From: Myxococcales bacterium
GTDB taxonomy: Bacteria > Myxococcota > Polyangia > Polyangiales > Polyangiaceae
DNA length: 6,158 nt
Assembly (NCBI GenBank): GCA_020430865.1
Contig: JAGQIY010000142.1
Location: 1-6,158 of the forward strand
Direction of reading: 5' to 3'
The stretch's first letter is position 1; every line of letters starts with the position of its first letter. Position numbers and translations under genes: made by a program. Shown here piece after piece: positions 1 to 6,158 of this stretch. The notes below the pieces were generated by a model. The model saw only the letters and a program-made list of their open reading frames with translations. It was not told where the DNA came from and made no database searches.

Positions 1-1
1 A

Positions 2-787
2 GCCGCACCACGGGAGCGAGTCACTTTGTGCATTTCCACACAGCATGGATGCGCGATGGGCTGTGTCTTCTGTGCGAGCGGCCAAGCCGGCTTGCAGCGC
101 GGTCTGCGCGCCGAAGAGATCGTGGCTCAAGTCCTGGTCGCCAAGCGCTACCTCGAGCCCGAGGAGGACCTGAGGAACCTGGTCTTCATGGGCATGGGGG
201 AGCCCCTGCATCACTATGACGAGACGCTGCGGGCGATCCGGCTCATCACCCATCCCGATGGCCTGGGCATGAGCCCCAGGCGCCTCACGGTGAGTAGCGT
301 CGGGCTGGTGCCCGGCATCCGTCGCCTCGGCGAAGACTTCGGTGGCAAGATCGGGTTGGCGATCAGCCTGCATGCGCCAGACAACGACACGCGGAGCCGC
401 ATCTTGCCCATGAACCAGCGTTACCCCGTGGAAGAACTGATTCGCGCGCTGCATGACTACCCGCTGCCCGTTCGCCGCCGCATCACCATCGAGTACACCC
501 TGATCGACGGTGTCAACGATAGCCTCGGCCATGCCGATCGCTTGATCGAGCTGCTGGCTGGATTGCGGGTGAAGGTCAACTTGATCCCGATGAACCCCAT
601 CTCGGCGTCGGAGCTCAGGGCGCCCAGGTCGGCACAGGTAGCCGCGTTTCGCGAGCGCCTGGCGGAGGCGGGCGTCAGCTGCTTCGTGCGAGTTCGCCGG
701 GGCGACGACGTCGACGCGGCCTGCGGCCAGCTCGCGCTCCACGGTGAACCCCTCAAGCTGCGCAAGAAGCTCGCGCCCGGCGCCTAG
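2..787 (+). CDS. rlmN: 23S rRNA (adenine(2503)-C(2))-methyltransferase RlmN, 5'-truncated by the window edge
   Basis: Radical SAM enzyme that methylates C2 of A2503 in 23S rRNA; family members also modify A37 of some tRNAs. It acts in the cytoplasm on RNA. The frame is open to the left edge, so the first hundred or so residues lie outside; the TTG at 26 is an internal Leu codon, not a start. Counting residues from that codon, the [4Fe-4S] cluster motif C-x3-C-x2-C is at C9, C13 and C16. C2, seven residues before the first cluster Cys, matches the E. coli C118 catalytic Cys. The SAM-binding GMGEP is at 56-60 (bases 191-205). Next come a SLHAP segment and NLIPMNP. C233 (bases 722-724) in AACGQL matches the methyl-carrying C355 of E. 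coli. GMGEP, rather than the GMGEA of Cfr, favours RlmN over the resistance enzyme. The C-terminal tail after C233 is 20 residues, normal for the family. All key residues in view are intact. Confidence 0.96.
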   Translation, partial: AAPRERVTLCISTQHGCAMGCVFCASGQAGLQRGLRAEEIVAQVLVAKRYLEPEEDLRNLVFMGMGEPLHHYDETLRAIRLITHPDGLGMSPRRLTVSSVGLVPGIRRLGEDFGGKIGLAISLHAPDNDTRSRILPMNQRYPVEELIRALHDYPLPVRRRITIEYTLIDGVNDSLGHADRLIELLAGLRVKVNLIPMNPISASELRAPRSAQVAAFRERLAEAGVSCFVRVRRGDDVDAACGQLALHGEPLKLRKKLAPGA

Positions 788-948
788 TCAACGACTCCCT
801 TCCGCCGCGCAAGGTGTGCGGGTTTGCCTCGGGGGAATGCGCGCGGCTTGGCTGGAGGCCTCGGCCAATCCTGCGTCCTGGGCCCCGACTCGACGGGCGT
901 TTGCCGCTTGGCGTGGGCATCTCCGGAGTCTTCGCTATCCTCAAGGCC
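788..948. other. Intergenic gap between rlmN and the phosphohexomutase gene
   Basis: A 161-base gap between two + strand genes. The frame of the downstream gene is open from a GTG at 814, but that leader has no recognisable protein content. A short stem (TTGGC/GCCAA, around 849-869) has no T run after it, so I do not call a terminator. I could not identify a convincing -35/-10 pair. Confidence 0.5.
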
Positions 949-2658
949 ATGAGCGAGAAGGATGTCGTCGAACGTGCCCGTGAGTGGATGGCCCAGGACC
1001 CCAGCGCTGCGGACCGAGAGGAACTCGAGGCGCTGATCGCCGGGGACGAGCGTGACGAGCTCGAGGAGCGCATGGGCGCCGACCTCGAGTTTGGAACCGC
1101 CGGGTTGCGTGGGGTGGTCGGGGGTGGCCGTTCACGAATGAACCTGGCGAACGTGATCCGCACGACGCGCGGTCTGGCGGACTACCTGCTGGCCCGGGTG
1201 CCCGATGCCAAGACCCTACCCGTGGTGCTGGGGCGTGACGGGCGGCTGTCGAGCGACGAGTTCATGACCGCTACCCGGCAGGTGCTCGAAGGGGCGATGA
1301 TCCCGGTGCGCTACTTCGAGCAACCAGTGCCGACGCCGATCGTGGCGTATGCCGCACGGCAACTGTCGGCGAGCGCTGCGGTGTGCATCACCGCCAGCCA
1401 CAACCCGCCCGAGTACAACGGGTACAAGGTGTACGCCGCGAATGCCGCGCAGATCGTCCCACCGGTGGACGGCGAGATCGCCGAGCGCATCGCCCGCGTC
1501 GAGTCCGCCTCCGGGGTGAAACGTGGAGGTGCGGGTGAGCTCTCAGAGGTGATCGGTTCGGCGCTGATTGAACGCTACTTCGCCGACCTCGACGCGCTCC
1601 GGCCGAAGCTGCGCGTGGATCGCGACTTCGCCATCGTCTACACACCGCTGCACGGAGTGGGCGGCAGGTTCGTGATGCGCGGCCTCGAGCAAACGGGGTT
1701 CCGCAAGGTGCATGCCGTGGCGGAGCAGTTCGAACCGGATGGGCGTTTCCCTACGGTCGAGTTTCCGAACCCGGAGGAGAAGGGCGCGCTCGATCTGTCC
1801 CTGGAGCTCGCCAAGGAGTGCGACGCGGAGCTGATCCTGGCCAACGATCCCGACGCGGATCGCCTGGCAGTGTGCGTGAAGACTTCGAGCGGTCGTTGGC
1901 TGCAGCTGACCGGTAACCAGATCGGTGTCCTGCTGGCCGACTTCATGCTCGCCGCCGCGCCGACCACTCCACGCCGGATGGTGCTCTCCAGCATCGTCTC
2001 CAGCCCGATGCTCGGCGAGATCGCCAAGCGCTACGACGCGTACTGGGATCAGACTCTGACGGGCTTCAAGTGGATCTGGAACGCAGCGATGGATCTCGAA
2101 GCGAAGGGGGGAGTGAGCTACGTCTTCGGATTCGAGGAAGCGATCGGGTACTCCGCGGGGCATCTGGTACGCGACAAGGACGGGATCAGCGCAGCGGTGT
2201 TGTTCGCTGAGCTGGTCGCCGCCCTGAAGTCGCAAGGGCTCAGTGTGGTCGAGCGCCTCCATCAGCTCTACCGAGAGCATGGCTTGTGGGTGAGCACGCA
2301 GAAGAGCGTTACCATGCCGGGCTCCGACGGCGCTCAGGCCATCGCCGCGGCGATGGAGCGCCTGCGCTCCAGTCCGCCCACCCACGTCGGTGAGGCGGAG
2401 GTGATGAGCGTCACGGACTACCAGCAAGGCGCGGCCGATCGCCCCCGCTGGCTGGCCAGCGCGAACCTGGTCGCCATCGAGCTCGATACGGGGCGCATCC
2501 TGGTCAGGCCAAGCGGCACCGAGCCCAAGCTGAAGATCTACGTCGACCTGCGTCAGCCCCTGGACGCTGATCAGTCCGTCACCGCCGCGGAAGACGATCT
2601 CACGGCGCGGGCTACCGCAGTGGCGCTGCAGGTCGCCAAGCTGCTCGAGCTGGAGTGA
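949..2658 (+). CDS. Alpha-D-phosphohexomutase (phosphoglucomutase/phosphomannomutase, PGM2/PgcA-type)
   Basis: Moves phosphate between the C1 and C6 positions of hexose phosphates (glucose-1-P to glucose-6-P, possibly mannose phosphates) through a phosphoserine enzyme, feeding glycogen, nucleotide-sugar and envelope synthesis in the cytoplasm. The 569-residue product has the four family loops in order: GTAGLRG near the N-terminus (49-55), the phosphoserine loop TASHNPP with Ser150 (codon 1396-1398), the metal-binding loop DPDADR (300-305), the sugar-specificity loop GFEEAIG (394-400) and the phosphate-binding RPSGTEPK (520-527). Length and the early GTAGLRG fit the PgcA/PGM2 branch (about 580-610 residues) better than the shorter ManB/AlgC branch. 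I chose ATG 949 because the protein then begins directly with the family's N-terminal helix. The frame stays open back to a GTG at 814, but those 45 codons show no family likeness. The ribosome site is weak: AAGG ends two bases before the ATG. Substrate preference cannot be read from sequence alone. Confidence 0.93.
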   Translation: MSEKDVVERAREWMAQDPSAADREELEALIAGDERDELEERMGADLEFGTAGLRGVVGGGRSRMNLANVIRTTRGLADYLLARVPDAKTLPVVLGRDGRLSSDEFMTATRQVLEGAMIPVRYFEQPVPTPIVAYAARQLSASAAVCITASHNPPEYNGYKVYAANAAQIVPPVDGEIAERIARVESASGVKRGGAGELSEVIGSALIERYFADLDALRPKLRVDRDFAIVYTPLHGVGGRFVMRGLEQTGFRKVHAVAEQFEPDGRFPTVEFPNPEEKGALDLSLELAKECDAELILANDPDADRLAVCVKTSSGRWLQLTGNQIGVLLADFMLAAAPTTPRRMVLSSIVSSPMLGEIAKRYDAYWDQTLTGFKWIWNAAMDLEAKGGVSYVFGFEEAIGYSAGHLVRDKDGISAAVLFAELVAALKSQGLSVVERLHQLYREHGLWVSTQKSVTMPGSDGAQAIAAAMERLRSSPPTHVGEAEVMSVTDYQQGAADRPRWLASANLVAIELDTGRILVRPSGTEPKLKIYVDLRQPLDADQSVTAAEDDLTARATAVALQVAKLLELE

Positions 2659-2738
2659 GCGCAGGACGGTGAGCGCGCCGACGATGTCGCAGCAGATCGC
2701 GTCGCGACGGGGGCCGCGCCGCAACACGAGTAGCGTGC
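2659..2738. other. Convergent intergenic gap between the phosphohexomutase and M16 partner genes
   Basis: Eighty bases separate the two stop codons. A ten-base palindrome, CGTCGCGACG, lies at 2700-2709 but has no loop and no adjacent T run on either strand. I see no intrinsic terminator here; termination may be factor-dependent. Confidence 0.5.
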
Positions 2739-4016
2739 TCAGTCCGCGTCGAAGGGGATGACCTCGCTGGATTCCAGGTGTGGTATCCCCGCGGCGAGCT
2801 GGTCGAAAATGGGCTCCCGGCTGCCCACCACGCTGATCAACAGGTCCCGAGGCGTCAGGCGCCGCAGGCTCTGATTCGCCGTCTCCAGCGTCACGGCGGC
2901 CACCCGCTTGGTGTATTCCGTGTGGTAACCCTCCGGGAGCCCGTAGAGTTCCATGTCGAGGAGTTGACCGACGCGCTTGGCGGAGCTGTCCACTGCGAAC
3001 GCGTGGGAGCGCACCAGGTACGCCTTGACCCAGTCTAGCTCCTCCTGCGTGATGCCGCGCTCCACCCAGTCTTCGAAGAGCTGCAGCTCGAGCTGGACGC
3101 AGGCCAGGGCGTCGCTCGCCTTCGGGAACGTCCACATGCTGAAGCTGCGGCGTCGGCGATCGACGGGTAGGCTCGCGTAGGCGCCGTACGACCAACCGCG
3201 CTTGCCTCTGACCTCCTGAGTCAGTCGTGAAGTGAAGGTGCCCCCAAAGACCGTGTTGGCAACGTGGAGCGCCAGGTGGTCTGGGTCATGCGGGTGACTC
3301 CCCAGACAGCCGATCAGGATCTGAGTCTGAGTACGTTCTGGCTTGTCGACGAACGCCAGGTGGCGACCGGGGCGCTGGCTTGGCTCGGGTGTCGGATCAA
3401 CGGCAGCGTTGCCGCGAGGTAATGCCCGCTCCAGCTCTTCGGCGAAGGCCAGAGCCCTGCTCTCAGCCACGTCGCCCGCCATCGCGAGGACCAGGTTCTC
3501 TGGGCAAAACAGCTGCCTGTAGCGCTGCTGGAGGTCTTCGAGCTGGATCGCTCCCAAGGTCGCTTTGGTACCGCCGGTCGGGCGGGAGTACGGGTGTCCT
3601 GCGAAGAGACGGCGTGCGAACCAGCGCCTGGCGAGGCTGCGGTCGCTGTCCAGCACCTCGACGAGTTCACTCTGAGCCTCACGCTTGAGTCGCTCGAACT
3701 CCGCGGCGTCCAAGCCCGGGCGCATCACGACGTCGGTCAGCACCTCGAGGAATGGCTCGAGGTTGCGGGAGATCACCGTGCCGTGGATGCCTGAGGTGCT
3801 CTGACTGACGTCGACCCAGAGCGCGGAGCCCAGGCGATCGATGCGCTCGTCCAGGACGCGCGGCGTGGTTCCTCCACCCGTGCGACGCATCAGTCGAAAC
3901 AGCAGCCGGGTGAGGCCCTCTTTGCCGGGAGGATCCGTGACGGAGCCGATGCGGAGCGCCAGCGAGCAATGCACCAAGGGTAGGGCAGAGTCTCTCTCGA
4001 CCAGGACCTCGATCAC
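2739..4016 (-). CDS. M16 family peptidase-like protein, inactive partner subunit (R/Y subunit)
   Basis: This 425-residue protein has the two-lobed M16B fold but cannot bind catalytic zinc itself. Its GTG start overlaps the TGA of the upstream catalytic M16 gene (GTGA). AGGAGG four bases before the GTG supports this start. The frame continues upstream for 78 codons to 4250, but only as a shadow inside the neighbour. Aligned ungapped to the neighbour (offset 40 residues), the HxxEH site reads RLLFR (37-41), so both zinc histidines and the catalytic glutamate are lost. The C-terminal lobe keeps the substrate-binding R/Y pair as R270-x6-Y277 in the RGKRGWSY segment. In known bacterial heterodimers this subunit supplies R/Y to the active subunit, so I infer that the two gene products form one protease. 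No signal peptide or membrane segment is visible. The N-terminus starts inside the first beta strand, about 40 residues shorter than its partner. Confidence 0.93.
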   Translation of the reverse strand: MIEVLVERDSALPLVHCSLALRIGSVTDPPGKEGLTRLLFRLMRRTGGGTTPRVLDERIDRLGSALWVDVSQSTSGIHGTVISRNLEPFLEVLTDVVMRPGLDAAEFERLKREAQSELVEVLDSDRSLARRWFARRLFAGHPYSRPTGGTKATLGAIQLEDLQQRYRQLFCPENLVLAMAGDVAESRALAFAEELERALPRGNAAVDPTPEPSQRPGRHLAFVDKPERTQTQILIGCLGSHPHDPDHLALHVANTVFGGTFTSRLTQEVRGKRGWSYGAYASLPVDRRRRSFSMWTFPKASDALACVQLELQLFEDWVERGITQEELDWVKAYLVRSHAFAVDSSAKRVGQLLDMELYGLPEGYHTEYTKRVAAVTLETANQSLRRLTPRDLLISVVGSREPIFDQLAAGIPHLESSEVIPFDAD

Positions 4017-5362
4017 GCTGCCTCCTGCCCATCGCGGGTCGGATAGACCAGCACCAGGGTGCGTTGCTCTTGCTTCAAGTAGCGCCTCGCGACTCGGAGC
4101 AGGTCGCTGGAGGTCACTCGCTGCATCGCCTCGAGGCGCTCGAAGGCCGCCCCAGGGCGCCCCAGCACGGTCTCGTAGAACCCAATCGTGCTCGCGCGAC
4201 CATCGACGTTCTCCAGGCCGCCGAGCAACCCCAGCTCGATCCTCGCGCACGCGCGCTCCAGCTCGGGAGTCGGTACTGGCTCGACGAGGAGGCGTCCCAG
4301 CTCCTCGTCGATCACCTCCAGGAGCCGCCTTGCGCTCACGCCTTCCCGTGCGGAAGCGTAGACCTCGAGCAGACCTGGATCGCGGAACGGGCCGAGGAAG
4401 GTCCGCACTTCGCTCGCCAGCTCCAGCTGGGTGACCAGTCTATCGTAGAGCCGGCTGGCCCGACCGCCCGACAACACCTCGTTGAGCACCGCGAGTGCAG
4501 GGTGATCGAAGTCCCCCAGCGCCGGGGCGTGGTAGGCCACTGCGACCTTCTCGGTCGTGGTTGGCTGAGTCAGCTCCACGCGTCGTTCGGCGTTCTGGGT
4601 CGGCTCTGGCCAGCTGTCCTCCAACGGCAAGTCGAAGGGGGCAAGGGCACCGTAGGCGTCTACCATCTGCCTGAGCAAATCCGCCGTTTGCACATCCCCA
4701 ACGACGACGACACACGCGTTGTTCGGGGCATAGTAGGCCTCGTAGAAGCCCCGACAGTCCTCGGTGGTGAAGCCTTGGATGTCCGCCATCCAGCCGATCG
4801 TGGGGTGATGATACGGATGCTTCGTGTACGCCGTCGCCCAGAGCACTTCGTTGATCGCGCCCTCGACGTCGTCGTCCACGCGGTAGCGTCGCTCGTTCGC
4901 CACCACTTCCTTCTCGCTCTCCACCTGTGGCTCCTTGAGCACGAGGGAACCCATGCGCTCGGCCTCGAGCCGGATCACCAAGGGCAGCTGGTCTTCGGGC
5001 ACCGCGATGTTGTAGTGGGTCCAGTCGAGCCAGGTCGAGGCGTTGGTGTCCGCTCCGGCTTCCTCCAGACGGCGATCGAACTCGCCCTTGGGCAAGTTCT
5101 CGGTCTCGTTGAACATCAGGTGCTCGAACAGGTGCGCGAGCCCTGTCTTGCCCTCGCGCTCGTGGCGCGAACCCACACGGAACCAAGTGTGATAGGCGAC
5201 GACGGGCGCCGAATGATCCTCGCACACCAGCACGTCGAGGCCGTTGCTCAGCCGGTAGCGCTCCACGGCGAGTTTGGGCCCGAACGCAGCGGAGCCGAGG
5301 TATTCGACTCGTTGGTCTGCTGGCAGGCTCGCGTTGAGGGCGTCTAGCGCGTCTCGATCCAT
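4013..5362 (-). CDS. M16 family zinc metallopeptidase, catalytic subunit
   Basis: A 449-residue zinc-dependent endopeptidase of the M16B (mitochondrial processing peptidase-like/PqqL-like) group. The inverted zinc motif HxxEH is at H77-L-F-E80-H81. The third zinc ligand is E157, 76 residues after H81, and the supporting glutamate seven residues earlier (E150) is also present, matching the pitrilysin E162/E169 spacing. The N-terminal lobe carries the usual NGL-x-VLV strand (40-46) before the active site. The C-terminal lobe has the GGRASRLYDRL segment but not the R-x6-Y pair, which is found in the next gene. ATG 5362 is preceded by GGAG at a five-base spacing, and the N-terminus is hydrophilic (MDRDALDAL), so no signal peptide is seen and a cytoplasmic location is likely. 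It is the first gene of a two-gene unit whose second member overlaps its stop codon. The substrate is unknown; the family degrades peptides or processes presequences. Confidence 0.95.
   Translation of the reverse strand: MDRDALDALNASLPADQRVEYLGSAAFGPKLAVERYRLSNGLDVLVCEDHSAPVVAYHTWFRVGSRHEREGKTGLAHLFEHLMFNETENLPKGEFDRRLEEAGADTNASTWLDWTHYNIAVPEDQLPLVIRLEAERMGSLVLKEPQVESEKEVVANERRYRVDDDVEGAINEVLWATAYTKHPYHHPTIGWMADIQGFTTEDCRGFYEAYYAPNNACVVVVGDVQTADLLRQMVDAYGALAPFDLPLEDSWPEPTQNAERRVELTQPTTTEKVAVAYHAPALGDFDHPALAVLNEVLSGGRASRLYDRLVTQLELASEVRTFLGPFRDPGLLEVYASAREGVSARRLLEVIDEELGRLLVEPVPTPELERACARIELGLLGGLENVDGRASTIGFYETVLGRPGAAFERLEAMQRVTSSDLLRVARRYLKQEQRTLVLVYPTRDGQEAA
4021..4026 (-). promoter_or_regulatory. 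Ribosome binding site of the inactive M16 partner gene
   Basis: A full AGGAGG lies inside the last codons of the upstream M16 gene, four bases before the GTG at 4016. Together with the GTGA stop/start overlap it decides the start of the partner gene and points to translational coupling of the two subunits. Confidence 0.75.
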
Positions 5363-5367
5363 GCTGT

Positions 5368-5371
5368 CTCC
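5368..5371 (-). promoter_or_regulatory. Ribosome binding site of the catalytic M16 gene
   Basis: GGAG on the - strand sits five bases before the ATG at 5362. It supports that start over later in-frame codons. Confidence 0.65.
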
Positions 5372-5396
5372 GATTCAGGAATCCGCGCCCAGGACG

Positions 5397-5439
5397 CGAA
5401 AGGAAAACCAAGGGACGTCGCGCGGGGCAGCACCGTCCC
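5397..5439 (-). terminator. Possible intrinsic terminator downstream of lepA
   Basis: Read on the - strand, GGGACG (5439-5434) pairs with CGTCCC (5417-5412). Inside it GTGC (5433-5430) pairs with GCGC (5423-5420) through one G-U pair, leaving a two-base bulge and a six-base loop. A T-rich but interrupted stretch, TTGGTTTTCCTTT, follows at once. The hairpin begins 28 bases after the lepA stop codon, a typical position. The tract is not a clean T run, so termination may be partial. If it works, the M16 pair needs its own promoter in the roughly 35 bases before its start; otherwise it is read through from lepA. Confidence 0.4.
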
Positions 5440-5467
5440 AGAACCCTCGGTGGAAAGGAAGCGCGAG

Positions 5468-6158
5468 TCAGGAGTCCAGCTTGAGGATGGCCAGGAACGC
5501 CTCCTGAGGCACGTCCACCTTGCCGAACTGCTTCATTCGACGCTTGCCCGCCTTTTGCTTCTCCAGCAGCTTTCGCTTGCGCGAGATGTCTCCGCCGTAG
5601 CACTTGGCGGTCACGTCCTTGCGCAAGGCGCGAACGTTGGTGCGCGCGATGATCTTGGCGCCGATCGCCGCCTGAATCGCCACGTCGTATTGCTGTCGTG
5701 GCACCAGTTCCTTCATCTTCGCGGCGAGCGCCCGGCCGCGATGAGTCGAGAAGGCGCGGTGGACGATCACACTGAGTGCGTCCACCGGTTCACCGTTGAC
5801 CAGGATGTCCAGCTTCACCAGGTCATCTCCACGGTAACCCGTGAGCTCGTAGTCCATGCTTGCGTAGCCACGCGAAGCGCTCTTCAGCTTGTCGTGGAAG
5901 TCCAAGATGACCTCGGAGAGCGGAAGCTCGTAGGTGATGACCACGTGATCCTGGGTGGCGAAGTGGATGTTCTGCTGCACCCCACGGCGCTCCTCACACA
6001 AGGCCACCACCGCGCCGACGTACTCGGCGGGAACGTGGACCACGACCTTCATGATGGGCTCTTCGATGCGCTCGATCTCCCCAACTGGAGGCATCTTCGA
6101 CGGGTTGTCGACGCGGACCATCTCCTCGCCGCCCTTGATCCATGCATGATAGACCACC
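5468..6158 (-). CDS. lepA: Elongation factor 4 (LepA), C-terminal part; gene start lies beyond the right edge
   Basis: Ribosome-associated translation GTPase, described as back-translocating or as helping initiation and ribosome assembly. Only the last 230 codons are in the window, against about 600 residues for the full protein, so the GTPase domain lies outside. The GTG at 6157 is an internal codon, because family sequence continues across the edge. Visible in order are the NPSKMP segment ahead of the EF-G domain V-like fold (starting near [10 protein letters not shown]), the [10 protein letters not shown] stretch, and then the LepA-specific C-terminal domain. That domain includes [14 protein letters not shown] and [15 protein letters not shown], ending in PQEAFLAIL and a short DS tail before TGA. 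These C-terminal motifs are close to invariant in LepA and absent from EF-G, which settles the identity. Many bacteria have lepB just downstream of lepA; here an M16 peptidase pair follows instead. The C-terminus is intact. Confidence 0.98.
   Translation of the reverse strand, partial: VVYHAWIKGGEEMVRVDNPSKMPPVGEIERIEEPIMKVVVHVPAEYVGAVVALCEERRGVQQNIHFATQDHVVITYELPLSEVILDFHDKLKSASRGYASMDYELTGYRGDDLVKLDILVNGEPVDALSVIVHRAFSTHRGRALAAKMKELVPRQQYDVAIQAAIGAKIIARTNVRALRKDVTAKCYGGDISRKRKLLEKQKAGKRRMKQFGKVDVPQEAFLAILKLDS

Noticed and set aside
26..787. A Cfr-type antibiotic-resistance methyltransferase
   Set aside because: The motif is GMGEP, as in RlmN, rather than GMGEA, and the gene sits among housekeeping genes with no mobile element. 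RlmN explains the sequence.
900..941. Possible promoter (TTGGCG near 908, CGCTAT near 933) before the phosphohexomutase gene
   Set aside because: The spacing is 19 bases, the hexamers are poor matches, and transcription would begin almost at the start codon. Not enough to call.
2700..2709. Palindrome CGTCGCGACG in the convergent gap
   Set aside because: It has no loop and no T run, and such GC palindromes are common by chance in GC-rich DNA. It is not supported as a terminator or binding site.
1543..3195. A 550-codon open frame on the - strand across the end of the phosphohexomutase gene, the gap and the M16 partner
   Set aside because: It lies antisense to one well-supported gene and out of frame with another. 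Its translation is rich in Arg, Gly, Ala and His with no recognisable domain, as expected from GC-rich codon bias.
4017..4250. N-terminal extension of the M16 partner gene back to 4250
   Set aside because: The extra 78 residues lie wholly inside the upstream M16 coding region, do not resemble the family, and the ribosome site and GTGA overlap place the start at 4016.
3841..4434. A 197-codon + strand frame across the junction of the two M16 genes
   Set aside because: It is antisense to both genes, composed of Arg/Ser/Pro/Ala-rich sequence, with no motif.
4064..5347. A 427-codon open frame on the + strand antisense to the catalytic M16 gene
   Set aside because: It mirrors almost exactly the extent of a gene with an intact active site, and its translation has no family motif. 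It is a shadow frame.
4440..5603. A 387-codon - strand frame overlapping the lepA end and the catalytic M16 gene
   Set aside because: It crosses the lepA stop and M16 start in another frame, and the product is low-complexity Arg/Ala/Gly-rich sequence. There is no sign of a real protein.

Overview
The window is a compact, GC-rich stretch of bacterial chromosome. It holds five protein-coding genes, two of them cut by the window edges, with only short gaps between them. All five belong to well-known families: an rRNA methyltransferase, a phosphohexomutase, a two-gene M16 metallopeptidase unit and a translation GTPase. I see no tRNA or rRNA gene, mobile element, CRISPR array, repeat family or phage signal. 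GC-rich codon use and gene content suit a Gram-negative proteobacterium-like lineage such as Myxococcota or another former deltaproteobacterium. That is a guess from general character, not from a diagnostic marker.

Layout. On the + strand, the 3' part of rlmN (ends 787) is followed after 161 bases by an alpha-D-phosphohexomutase of the PGM2/PgcA type (949-2658). After an 80-base convergent gap come the - strand genes, read right to left. These are the C-terminal 230 codons of lepA (right edge to 5468), a 105-base gap with a plausible intrinsic terminator, then a catalytic M16 peptidase (5362-4013) and its inactive M16 partner (4016-2739). The two M16 genes overlap by four bases (GTGA).

How the genes work together. 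RlmN (methylation of 23S rRNA A2503 and tRNA A37) and LepA/EF4 (ribosome-associated GTPase) both act on translation but sit on opposite strands and are not one operon. The mutase belongs to sugar-phosphate metabolism. The two M16 genes are the clearest functional unit. The first has the full zinc site and lacks the R/Y pair. The second has lost the zinc histidines and carries the R/Y pair, as in heterodimeric bacterial M16 proteases. Neither has a visible signal peptide.

I did not find a previously undescribed system. The points worth a second look are the complementary M16 pair, the shortened N-terminus of its inactive member, the lepA/M16 intergenic element, and start-codon choices that automatic gene callers could get wrong.
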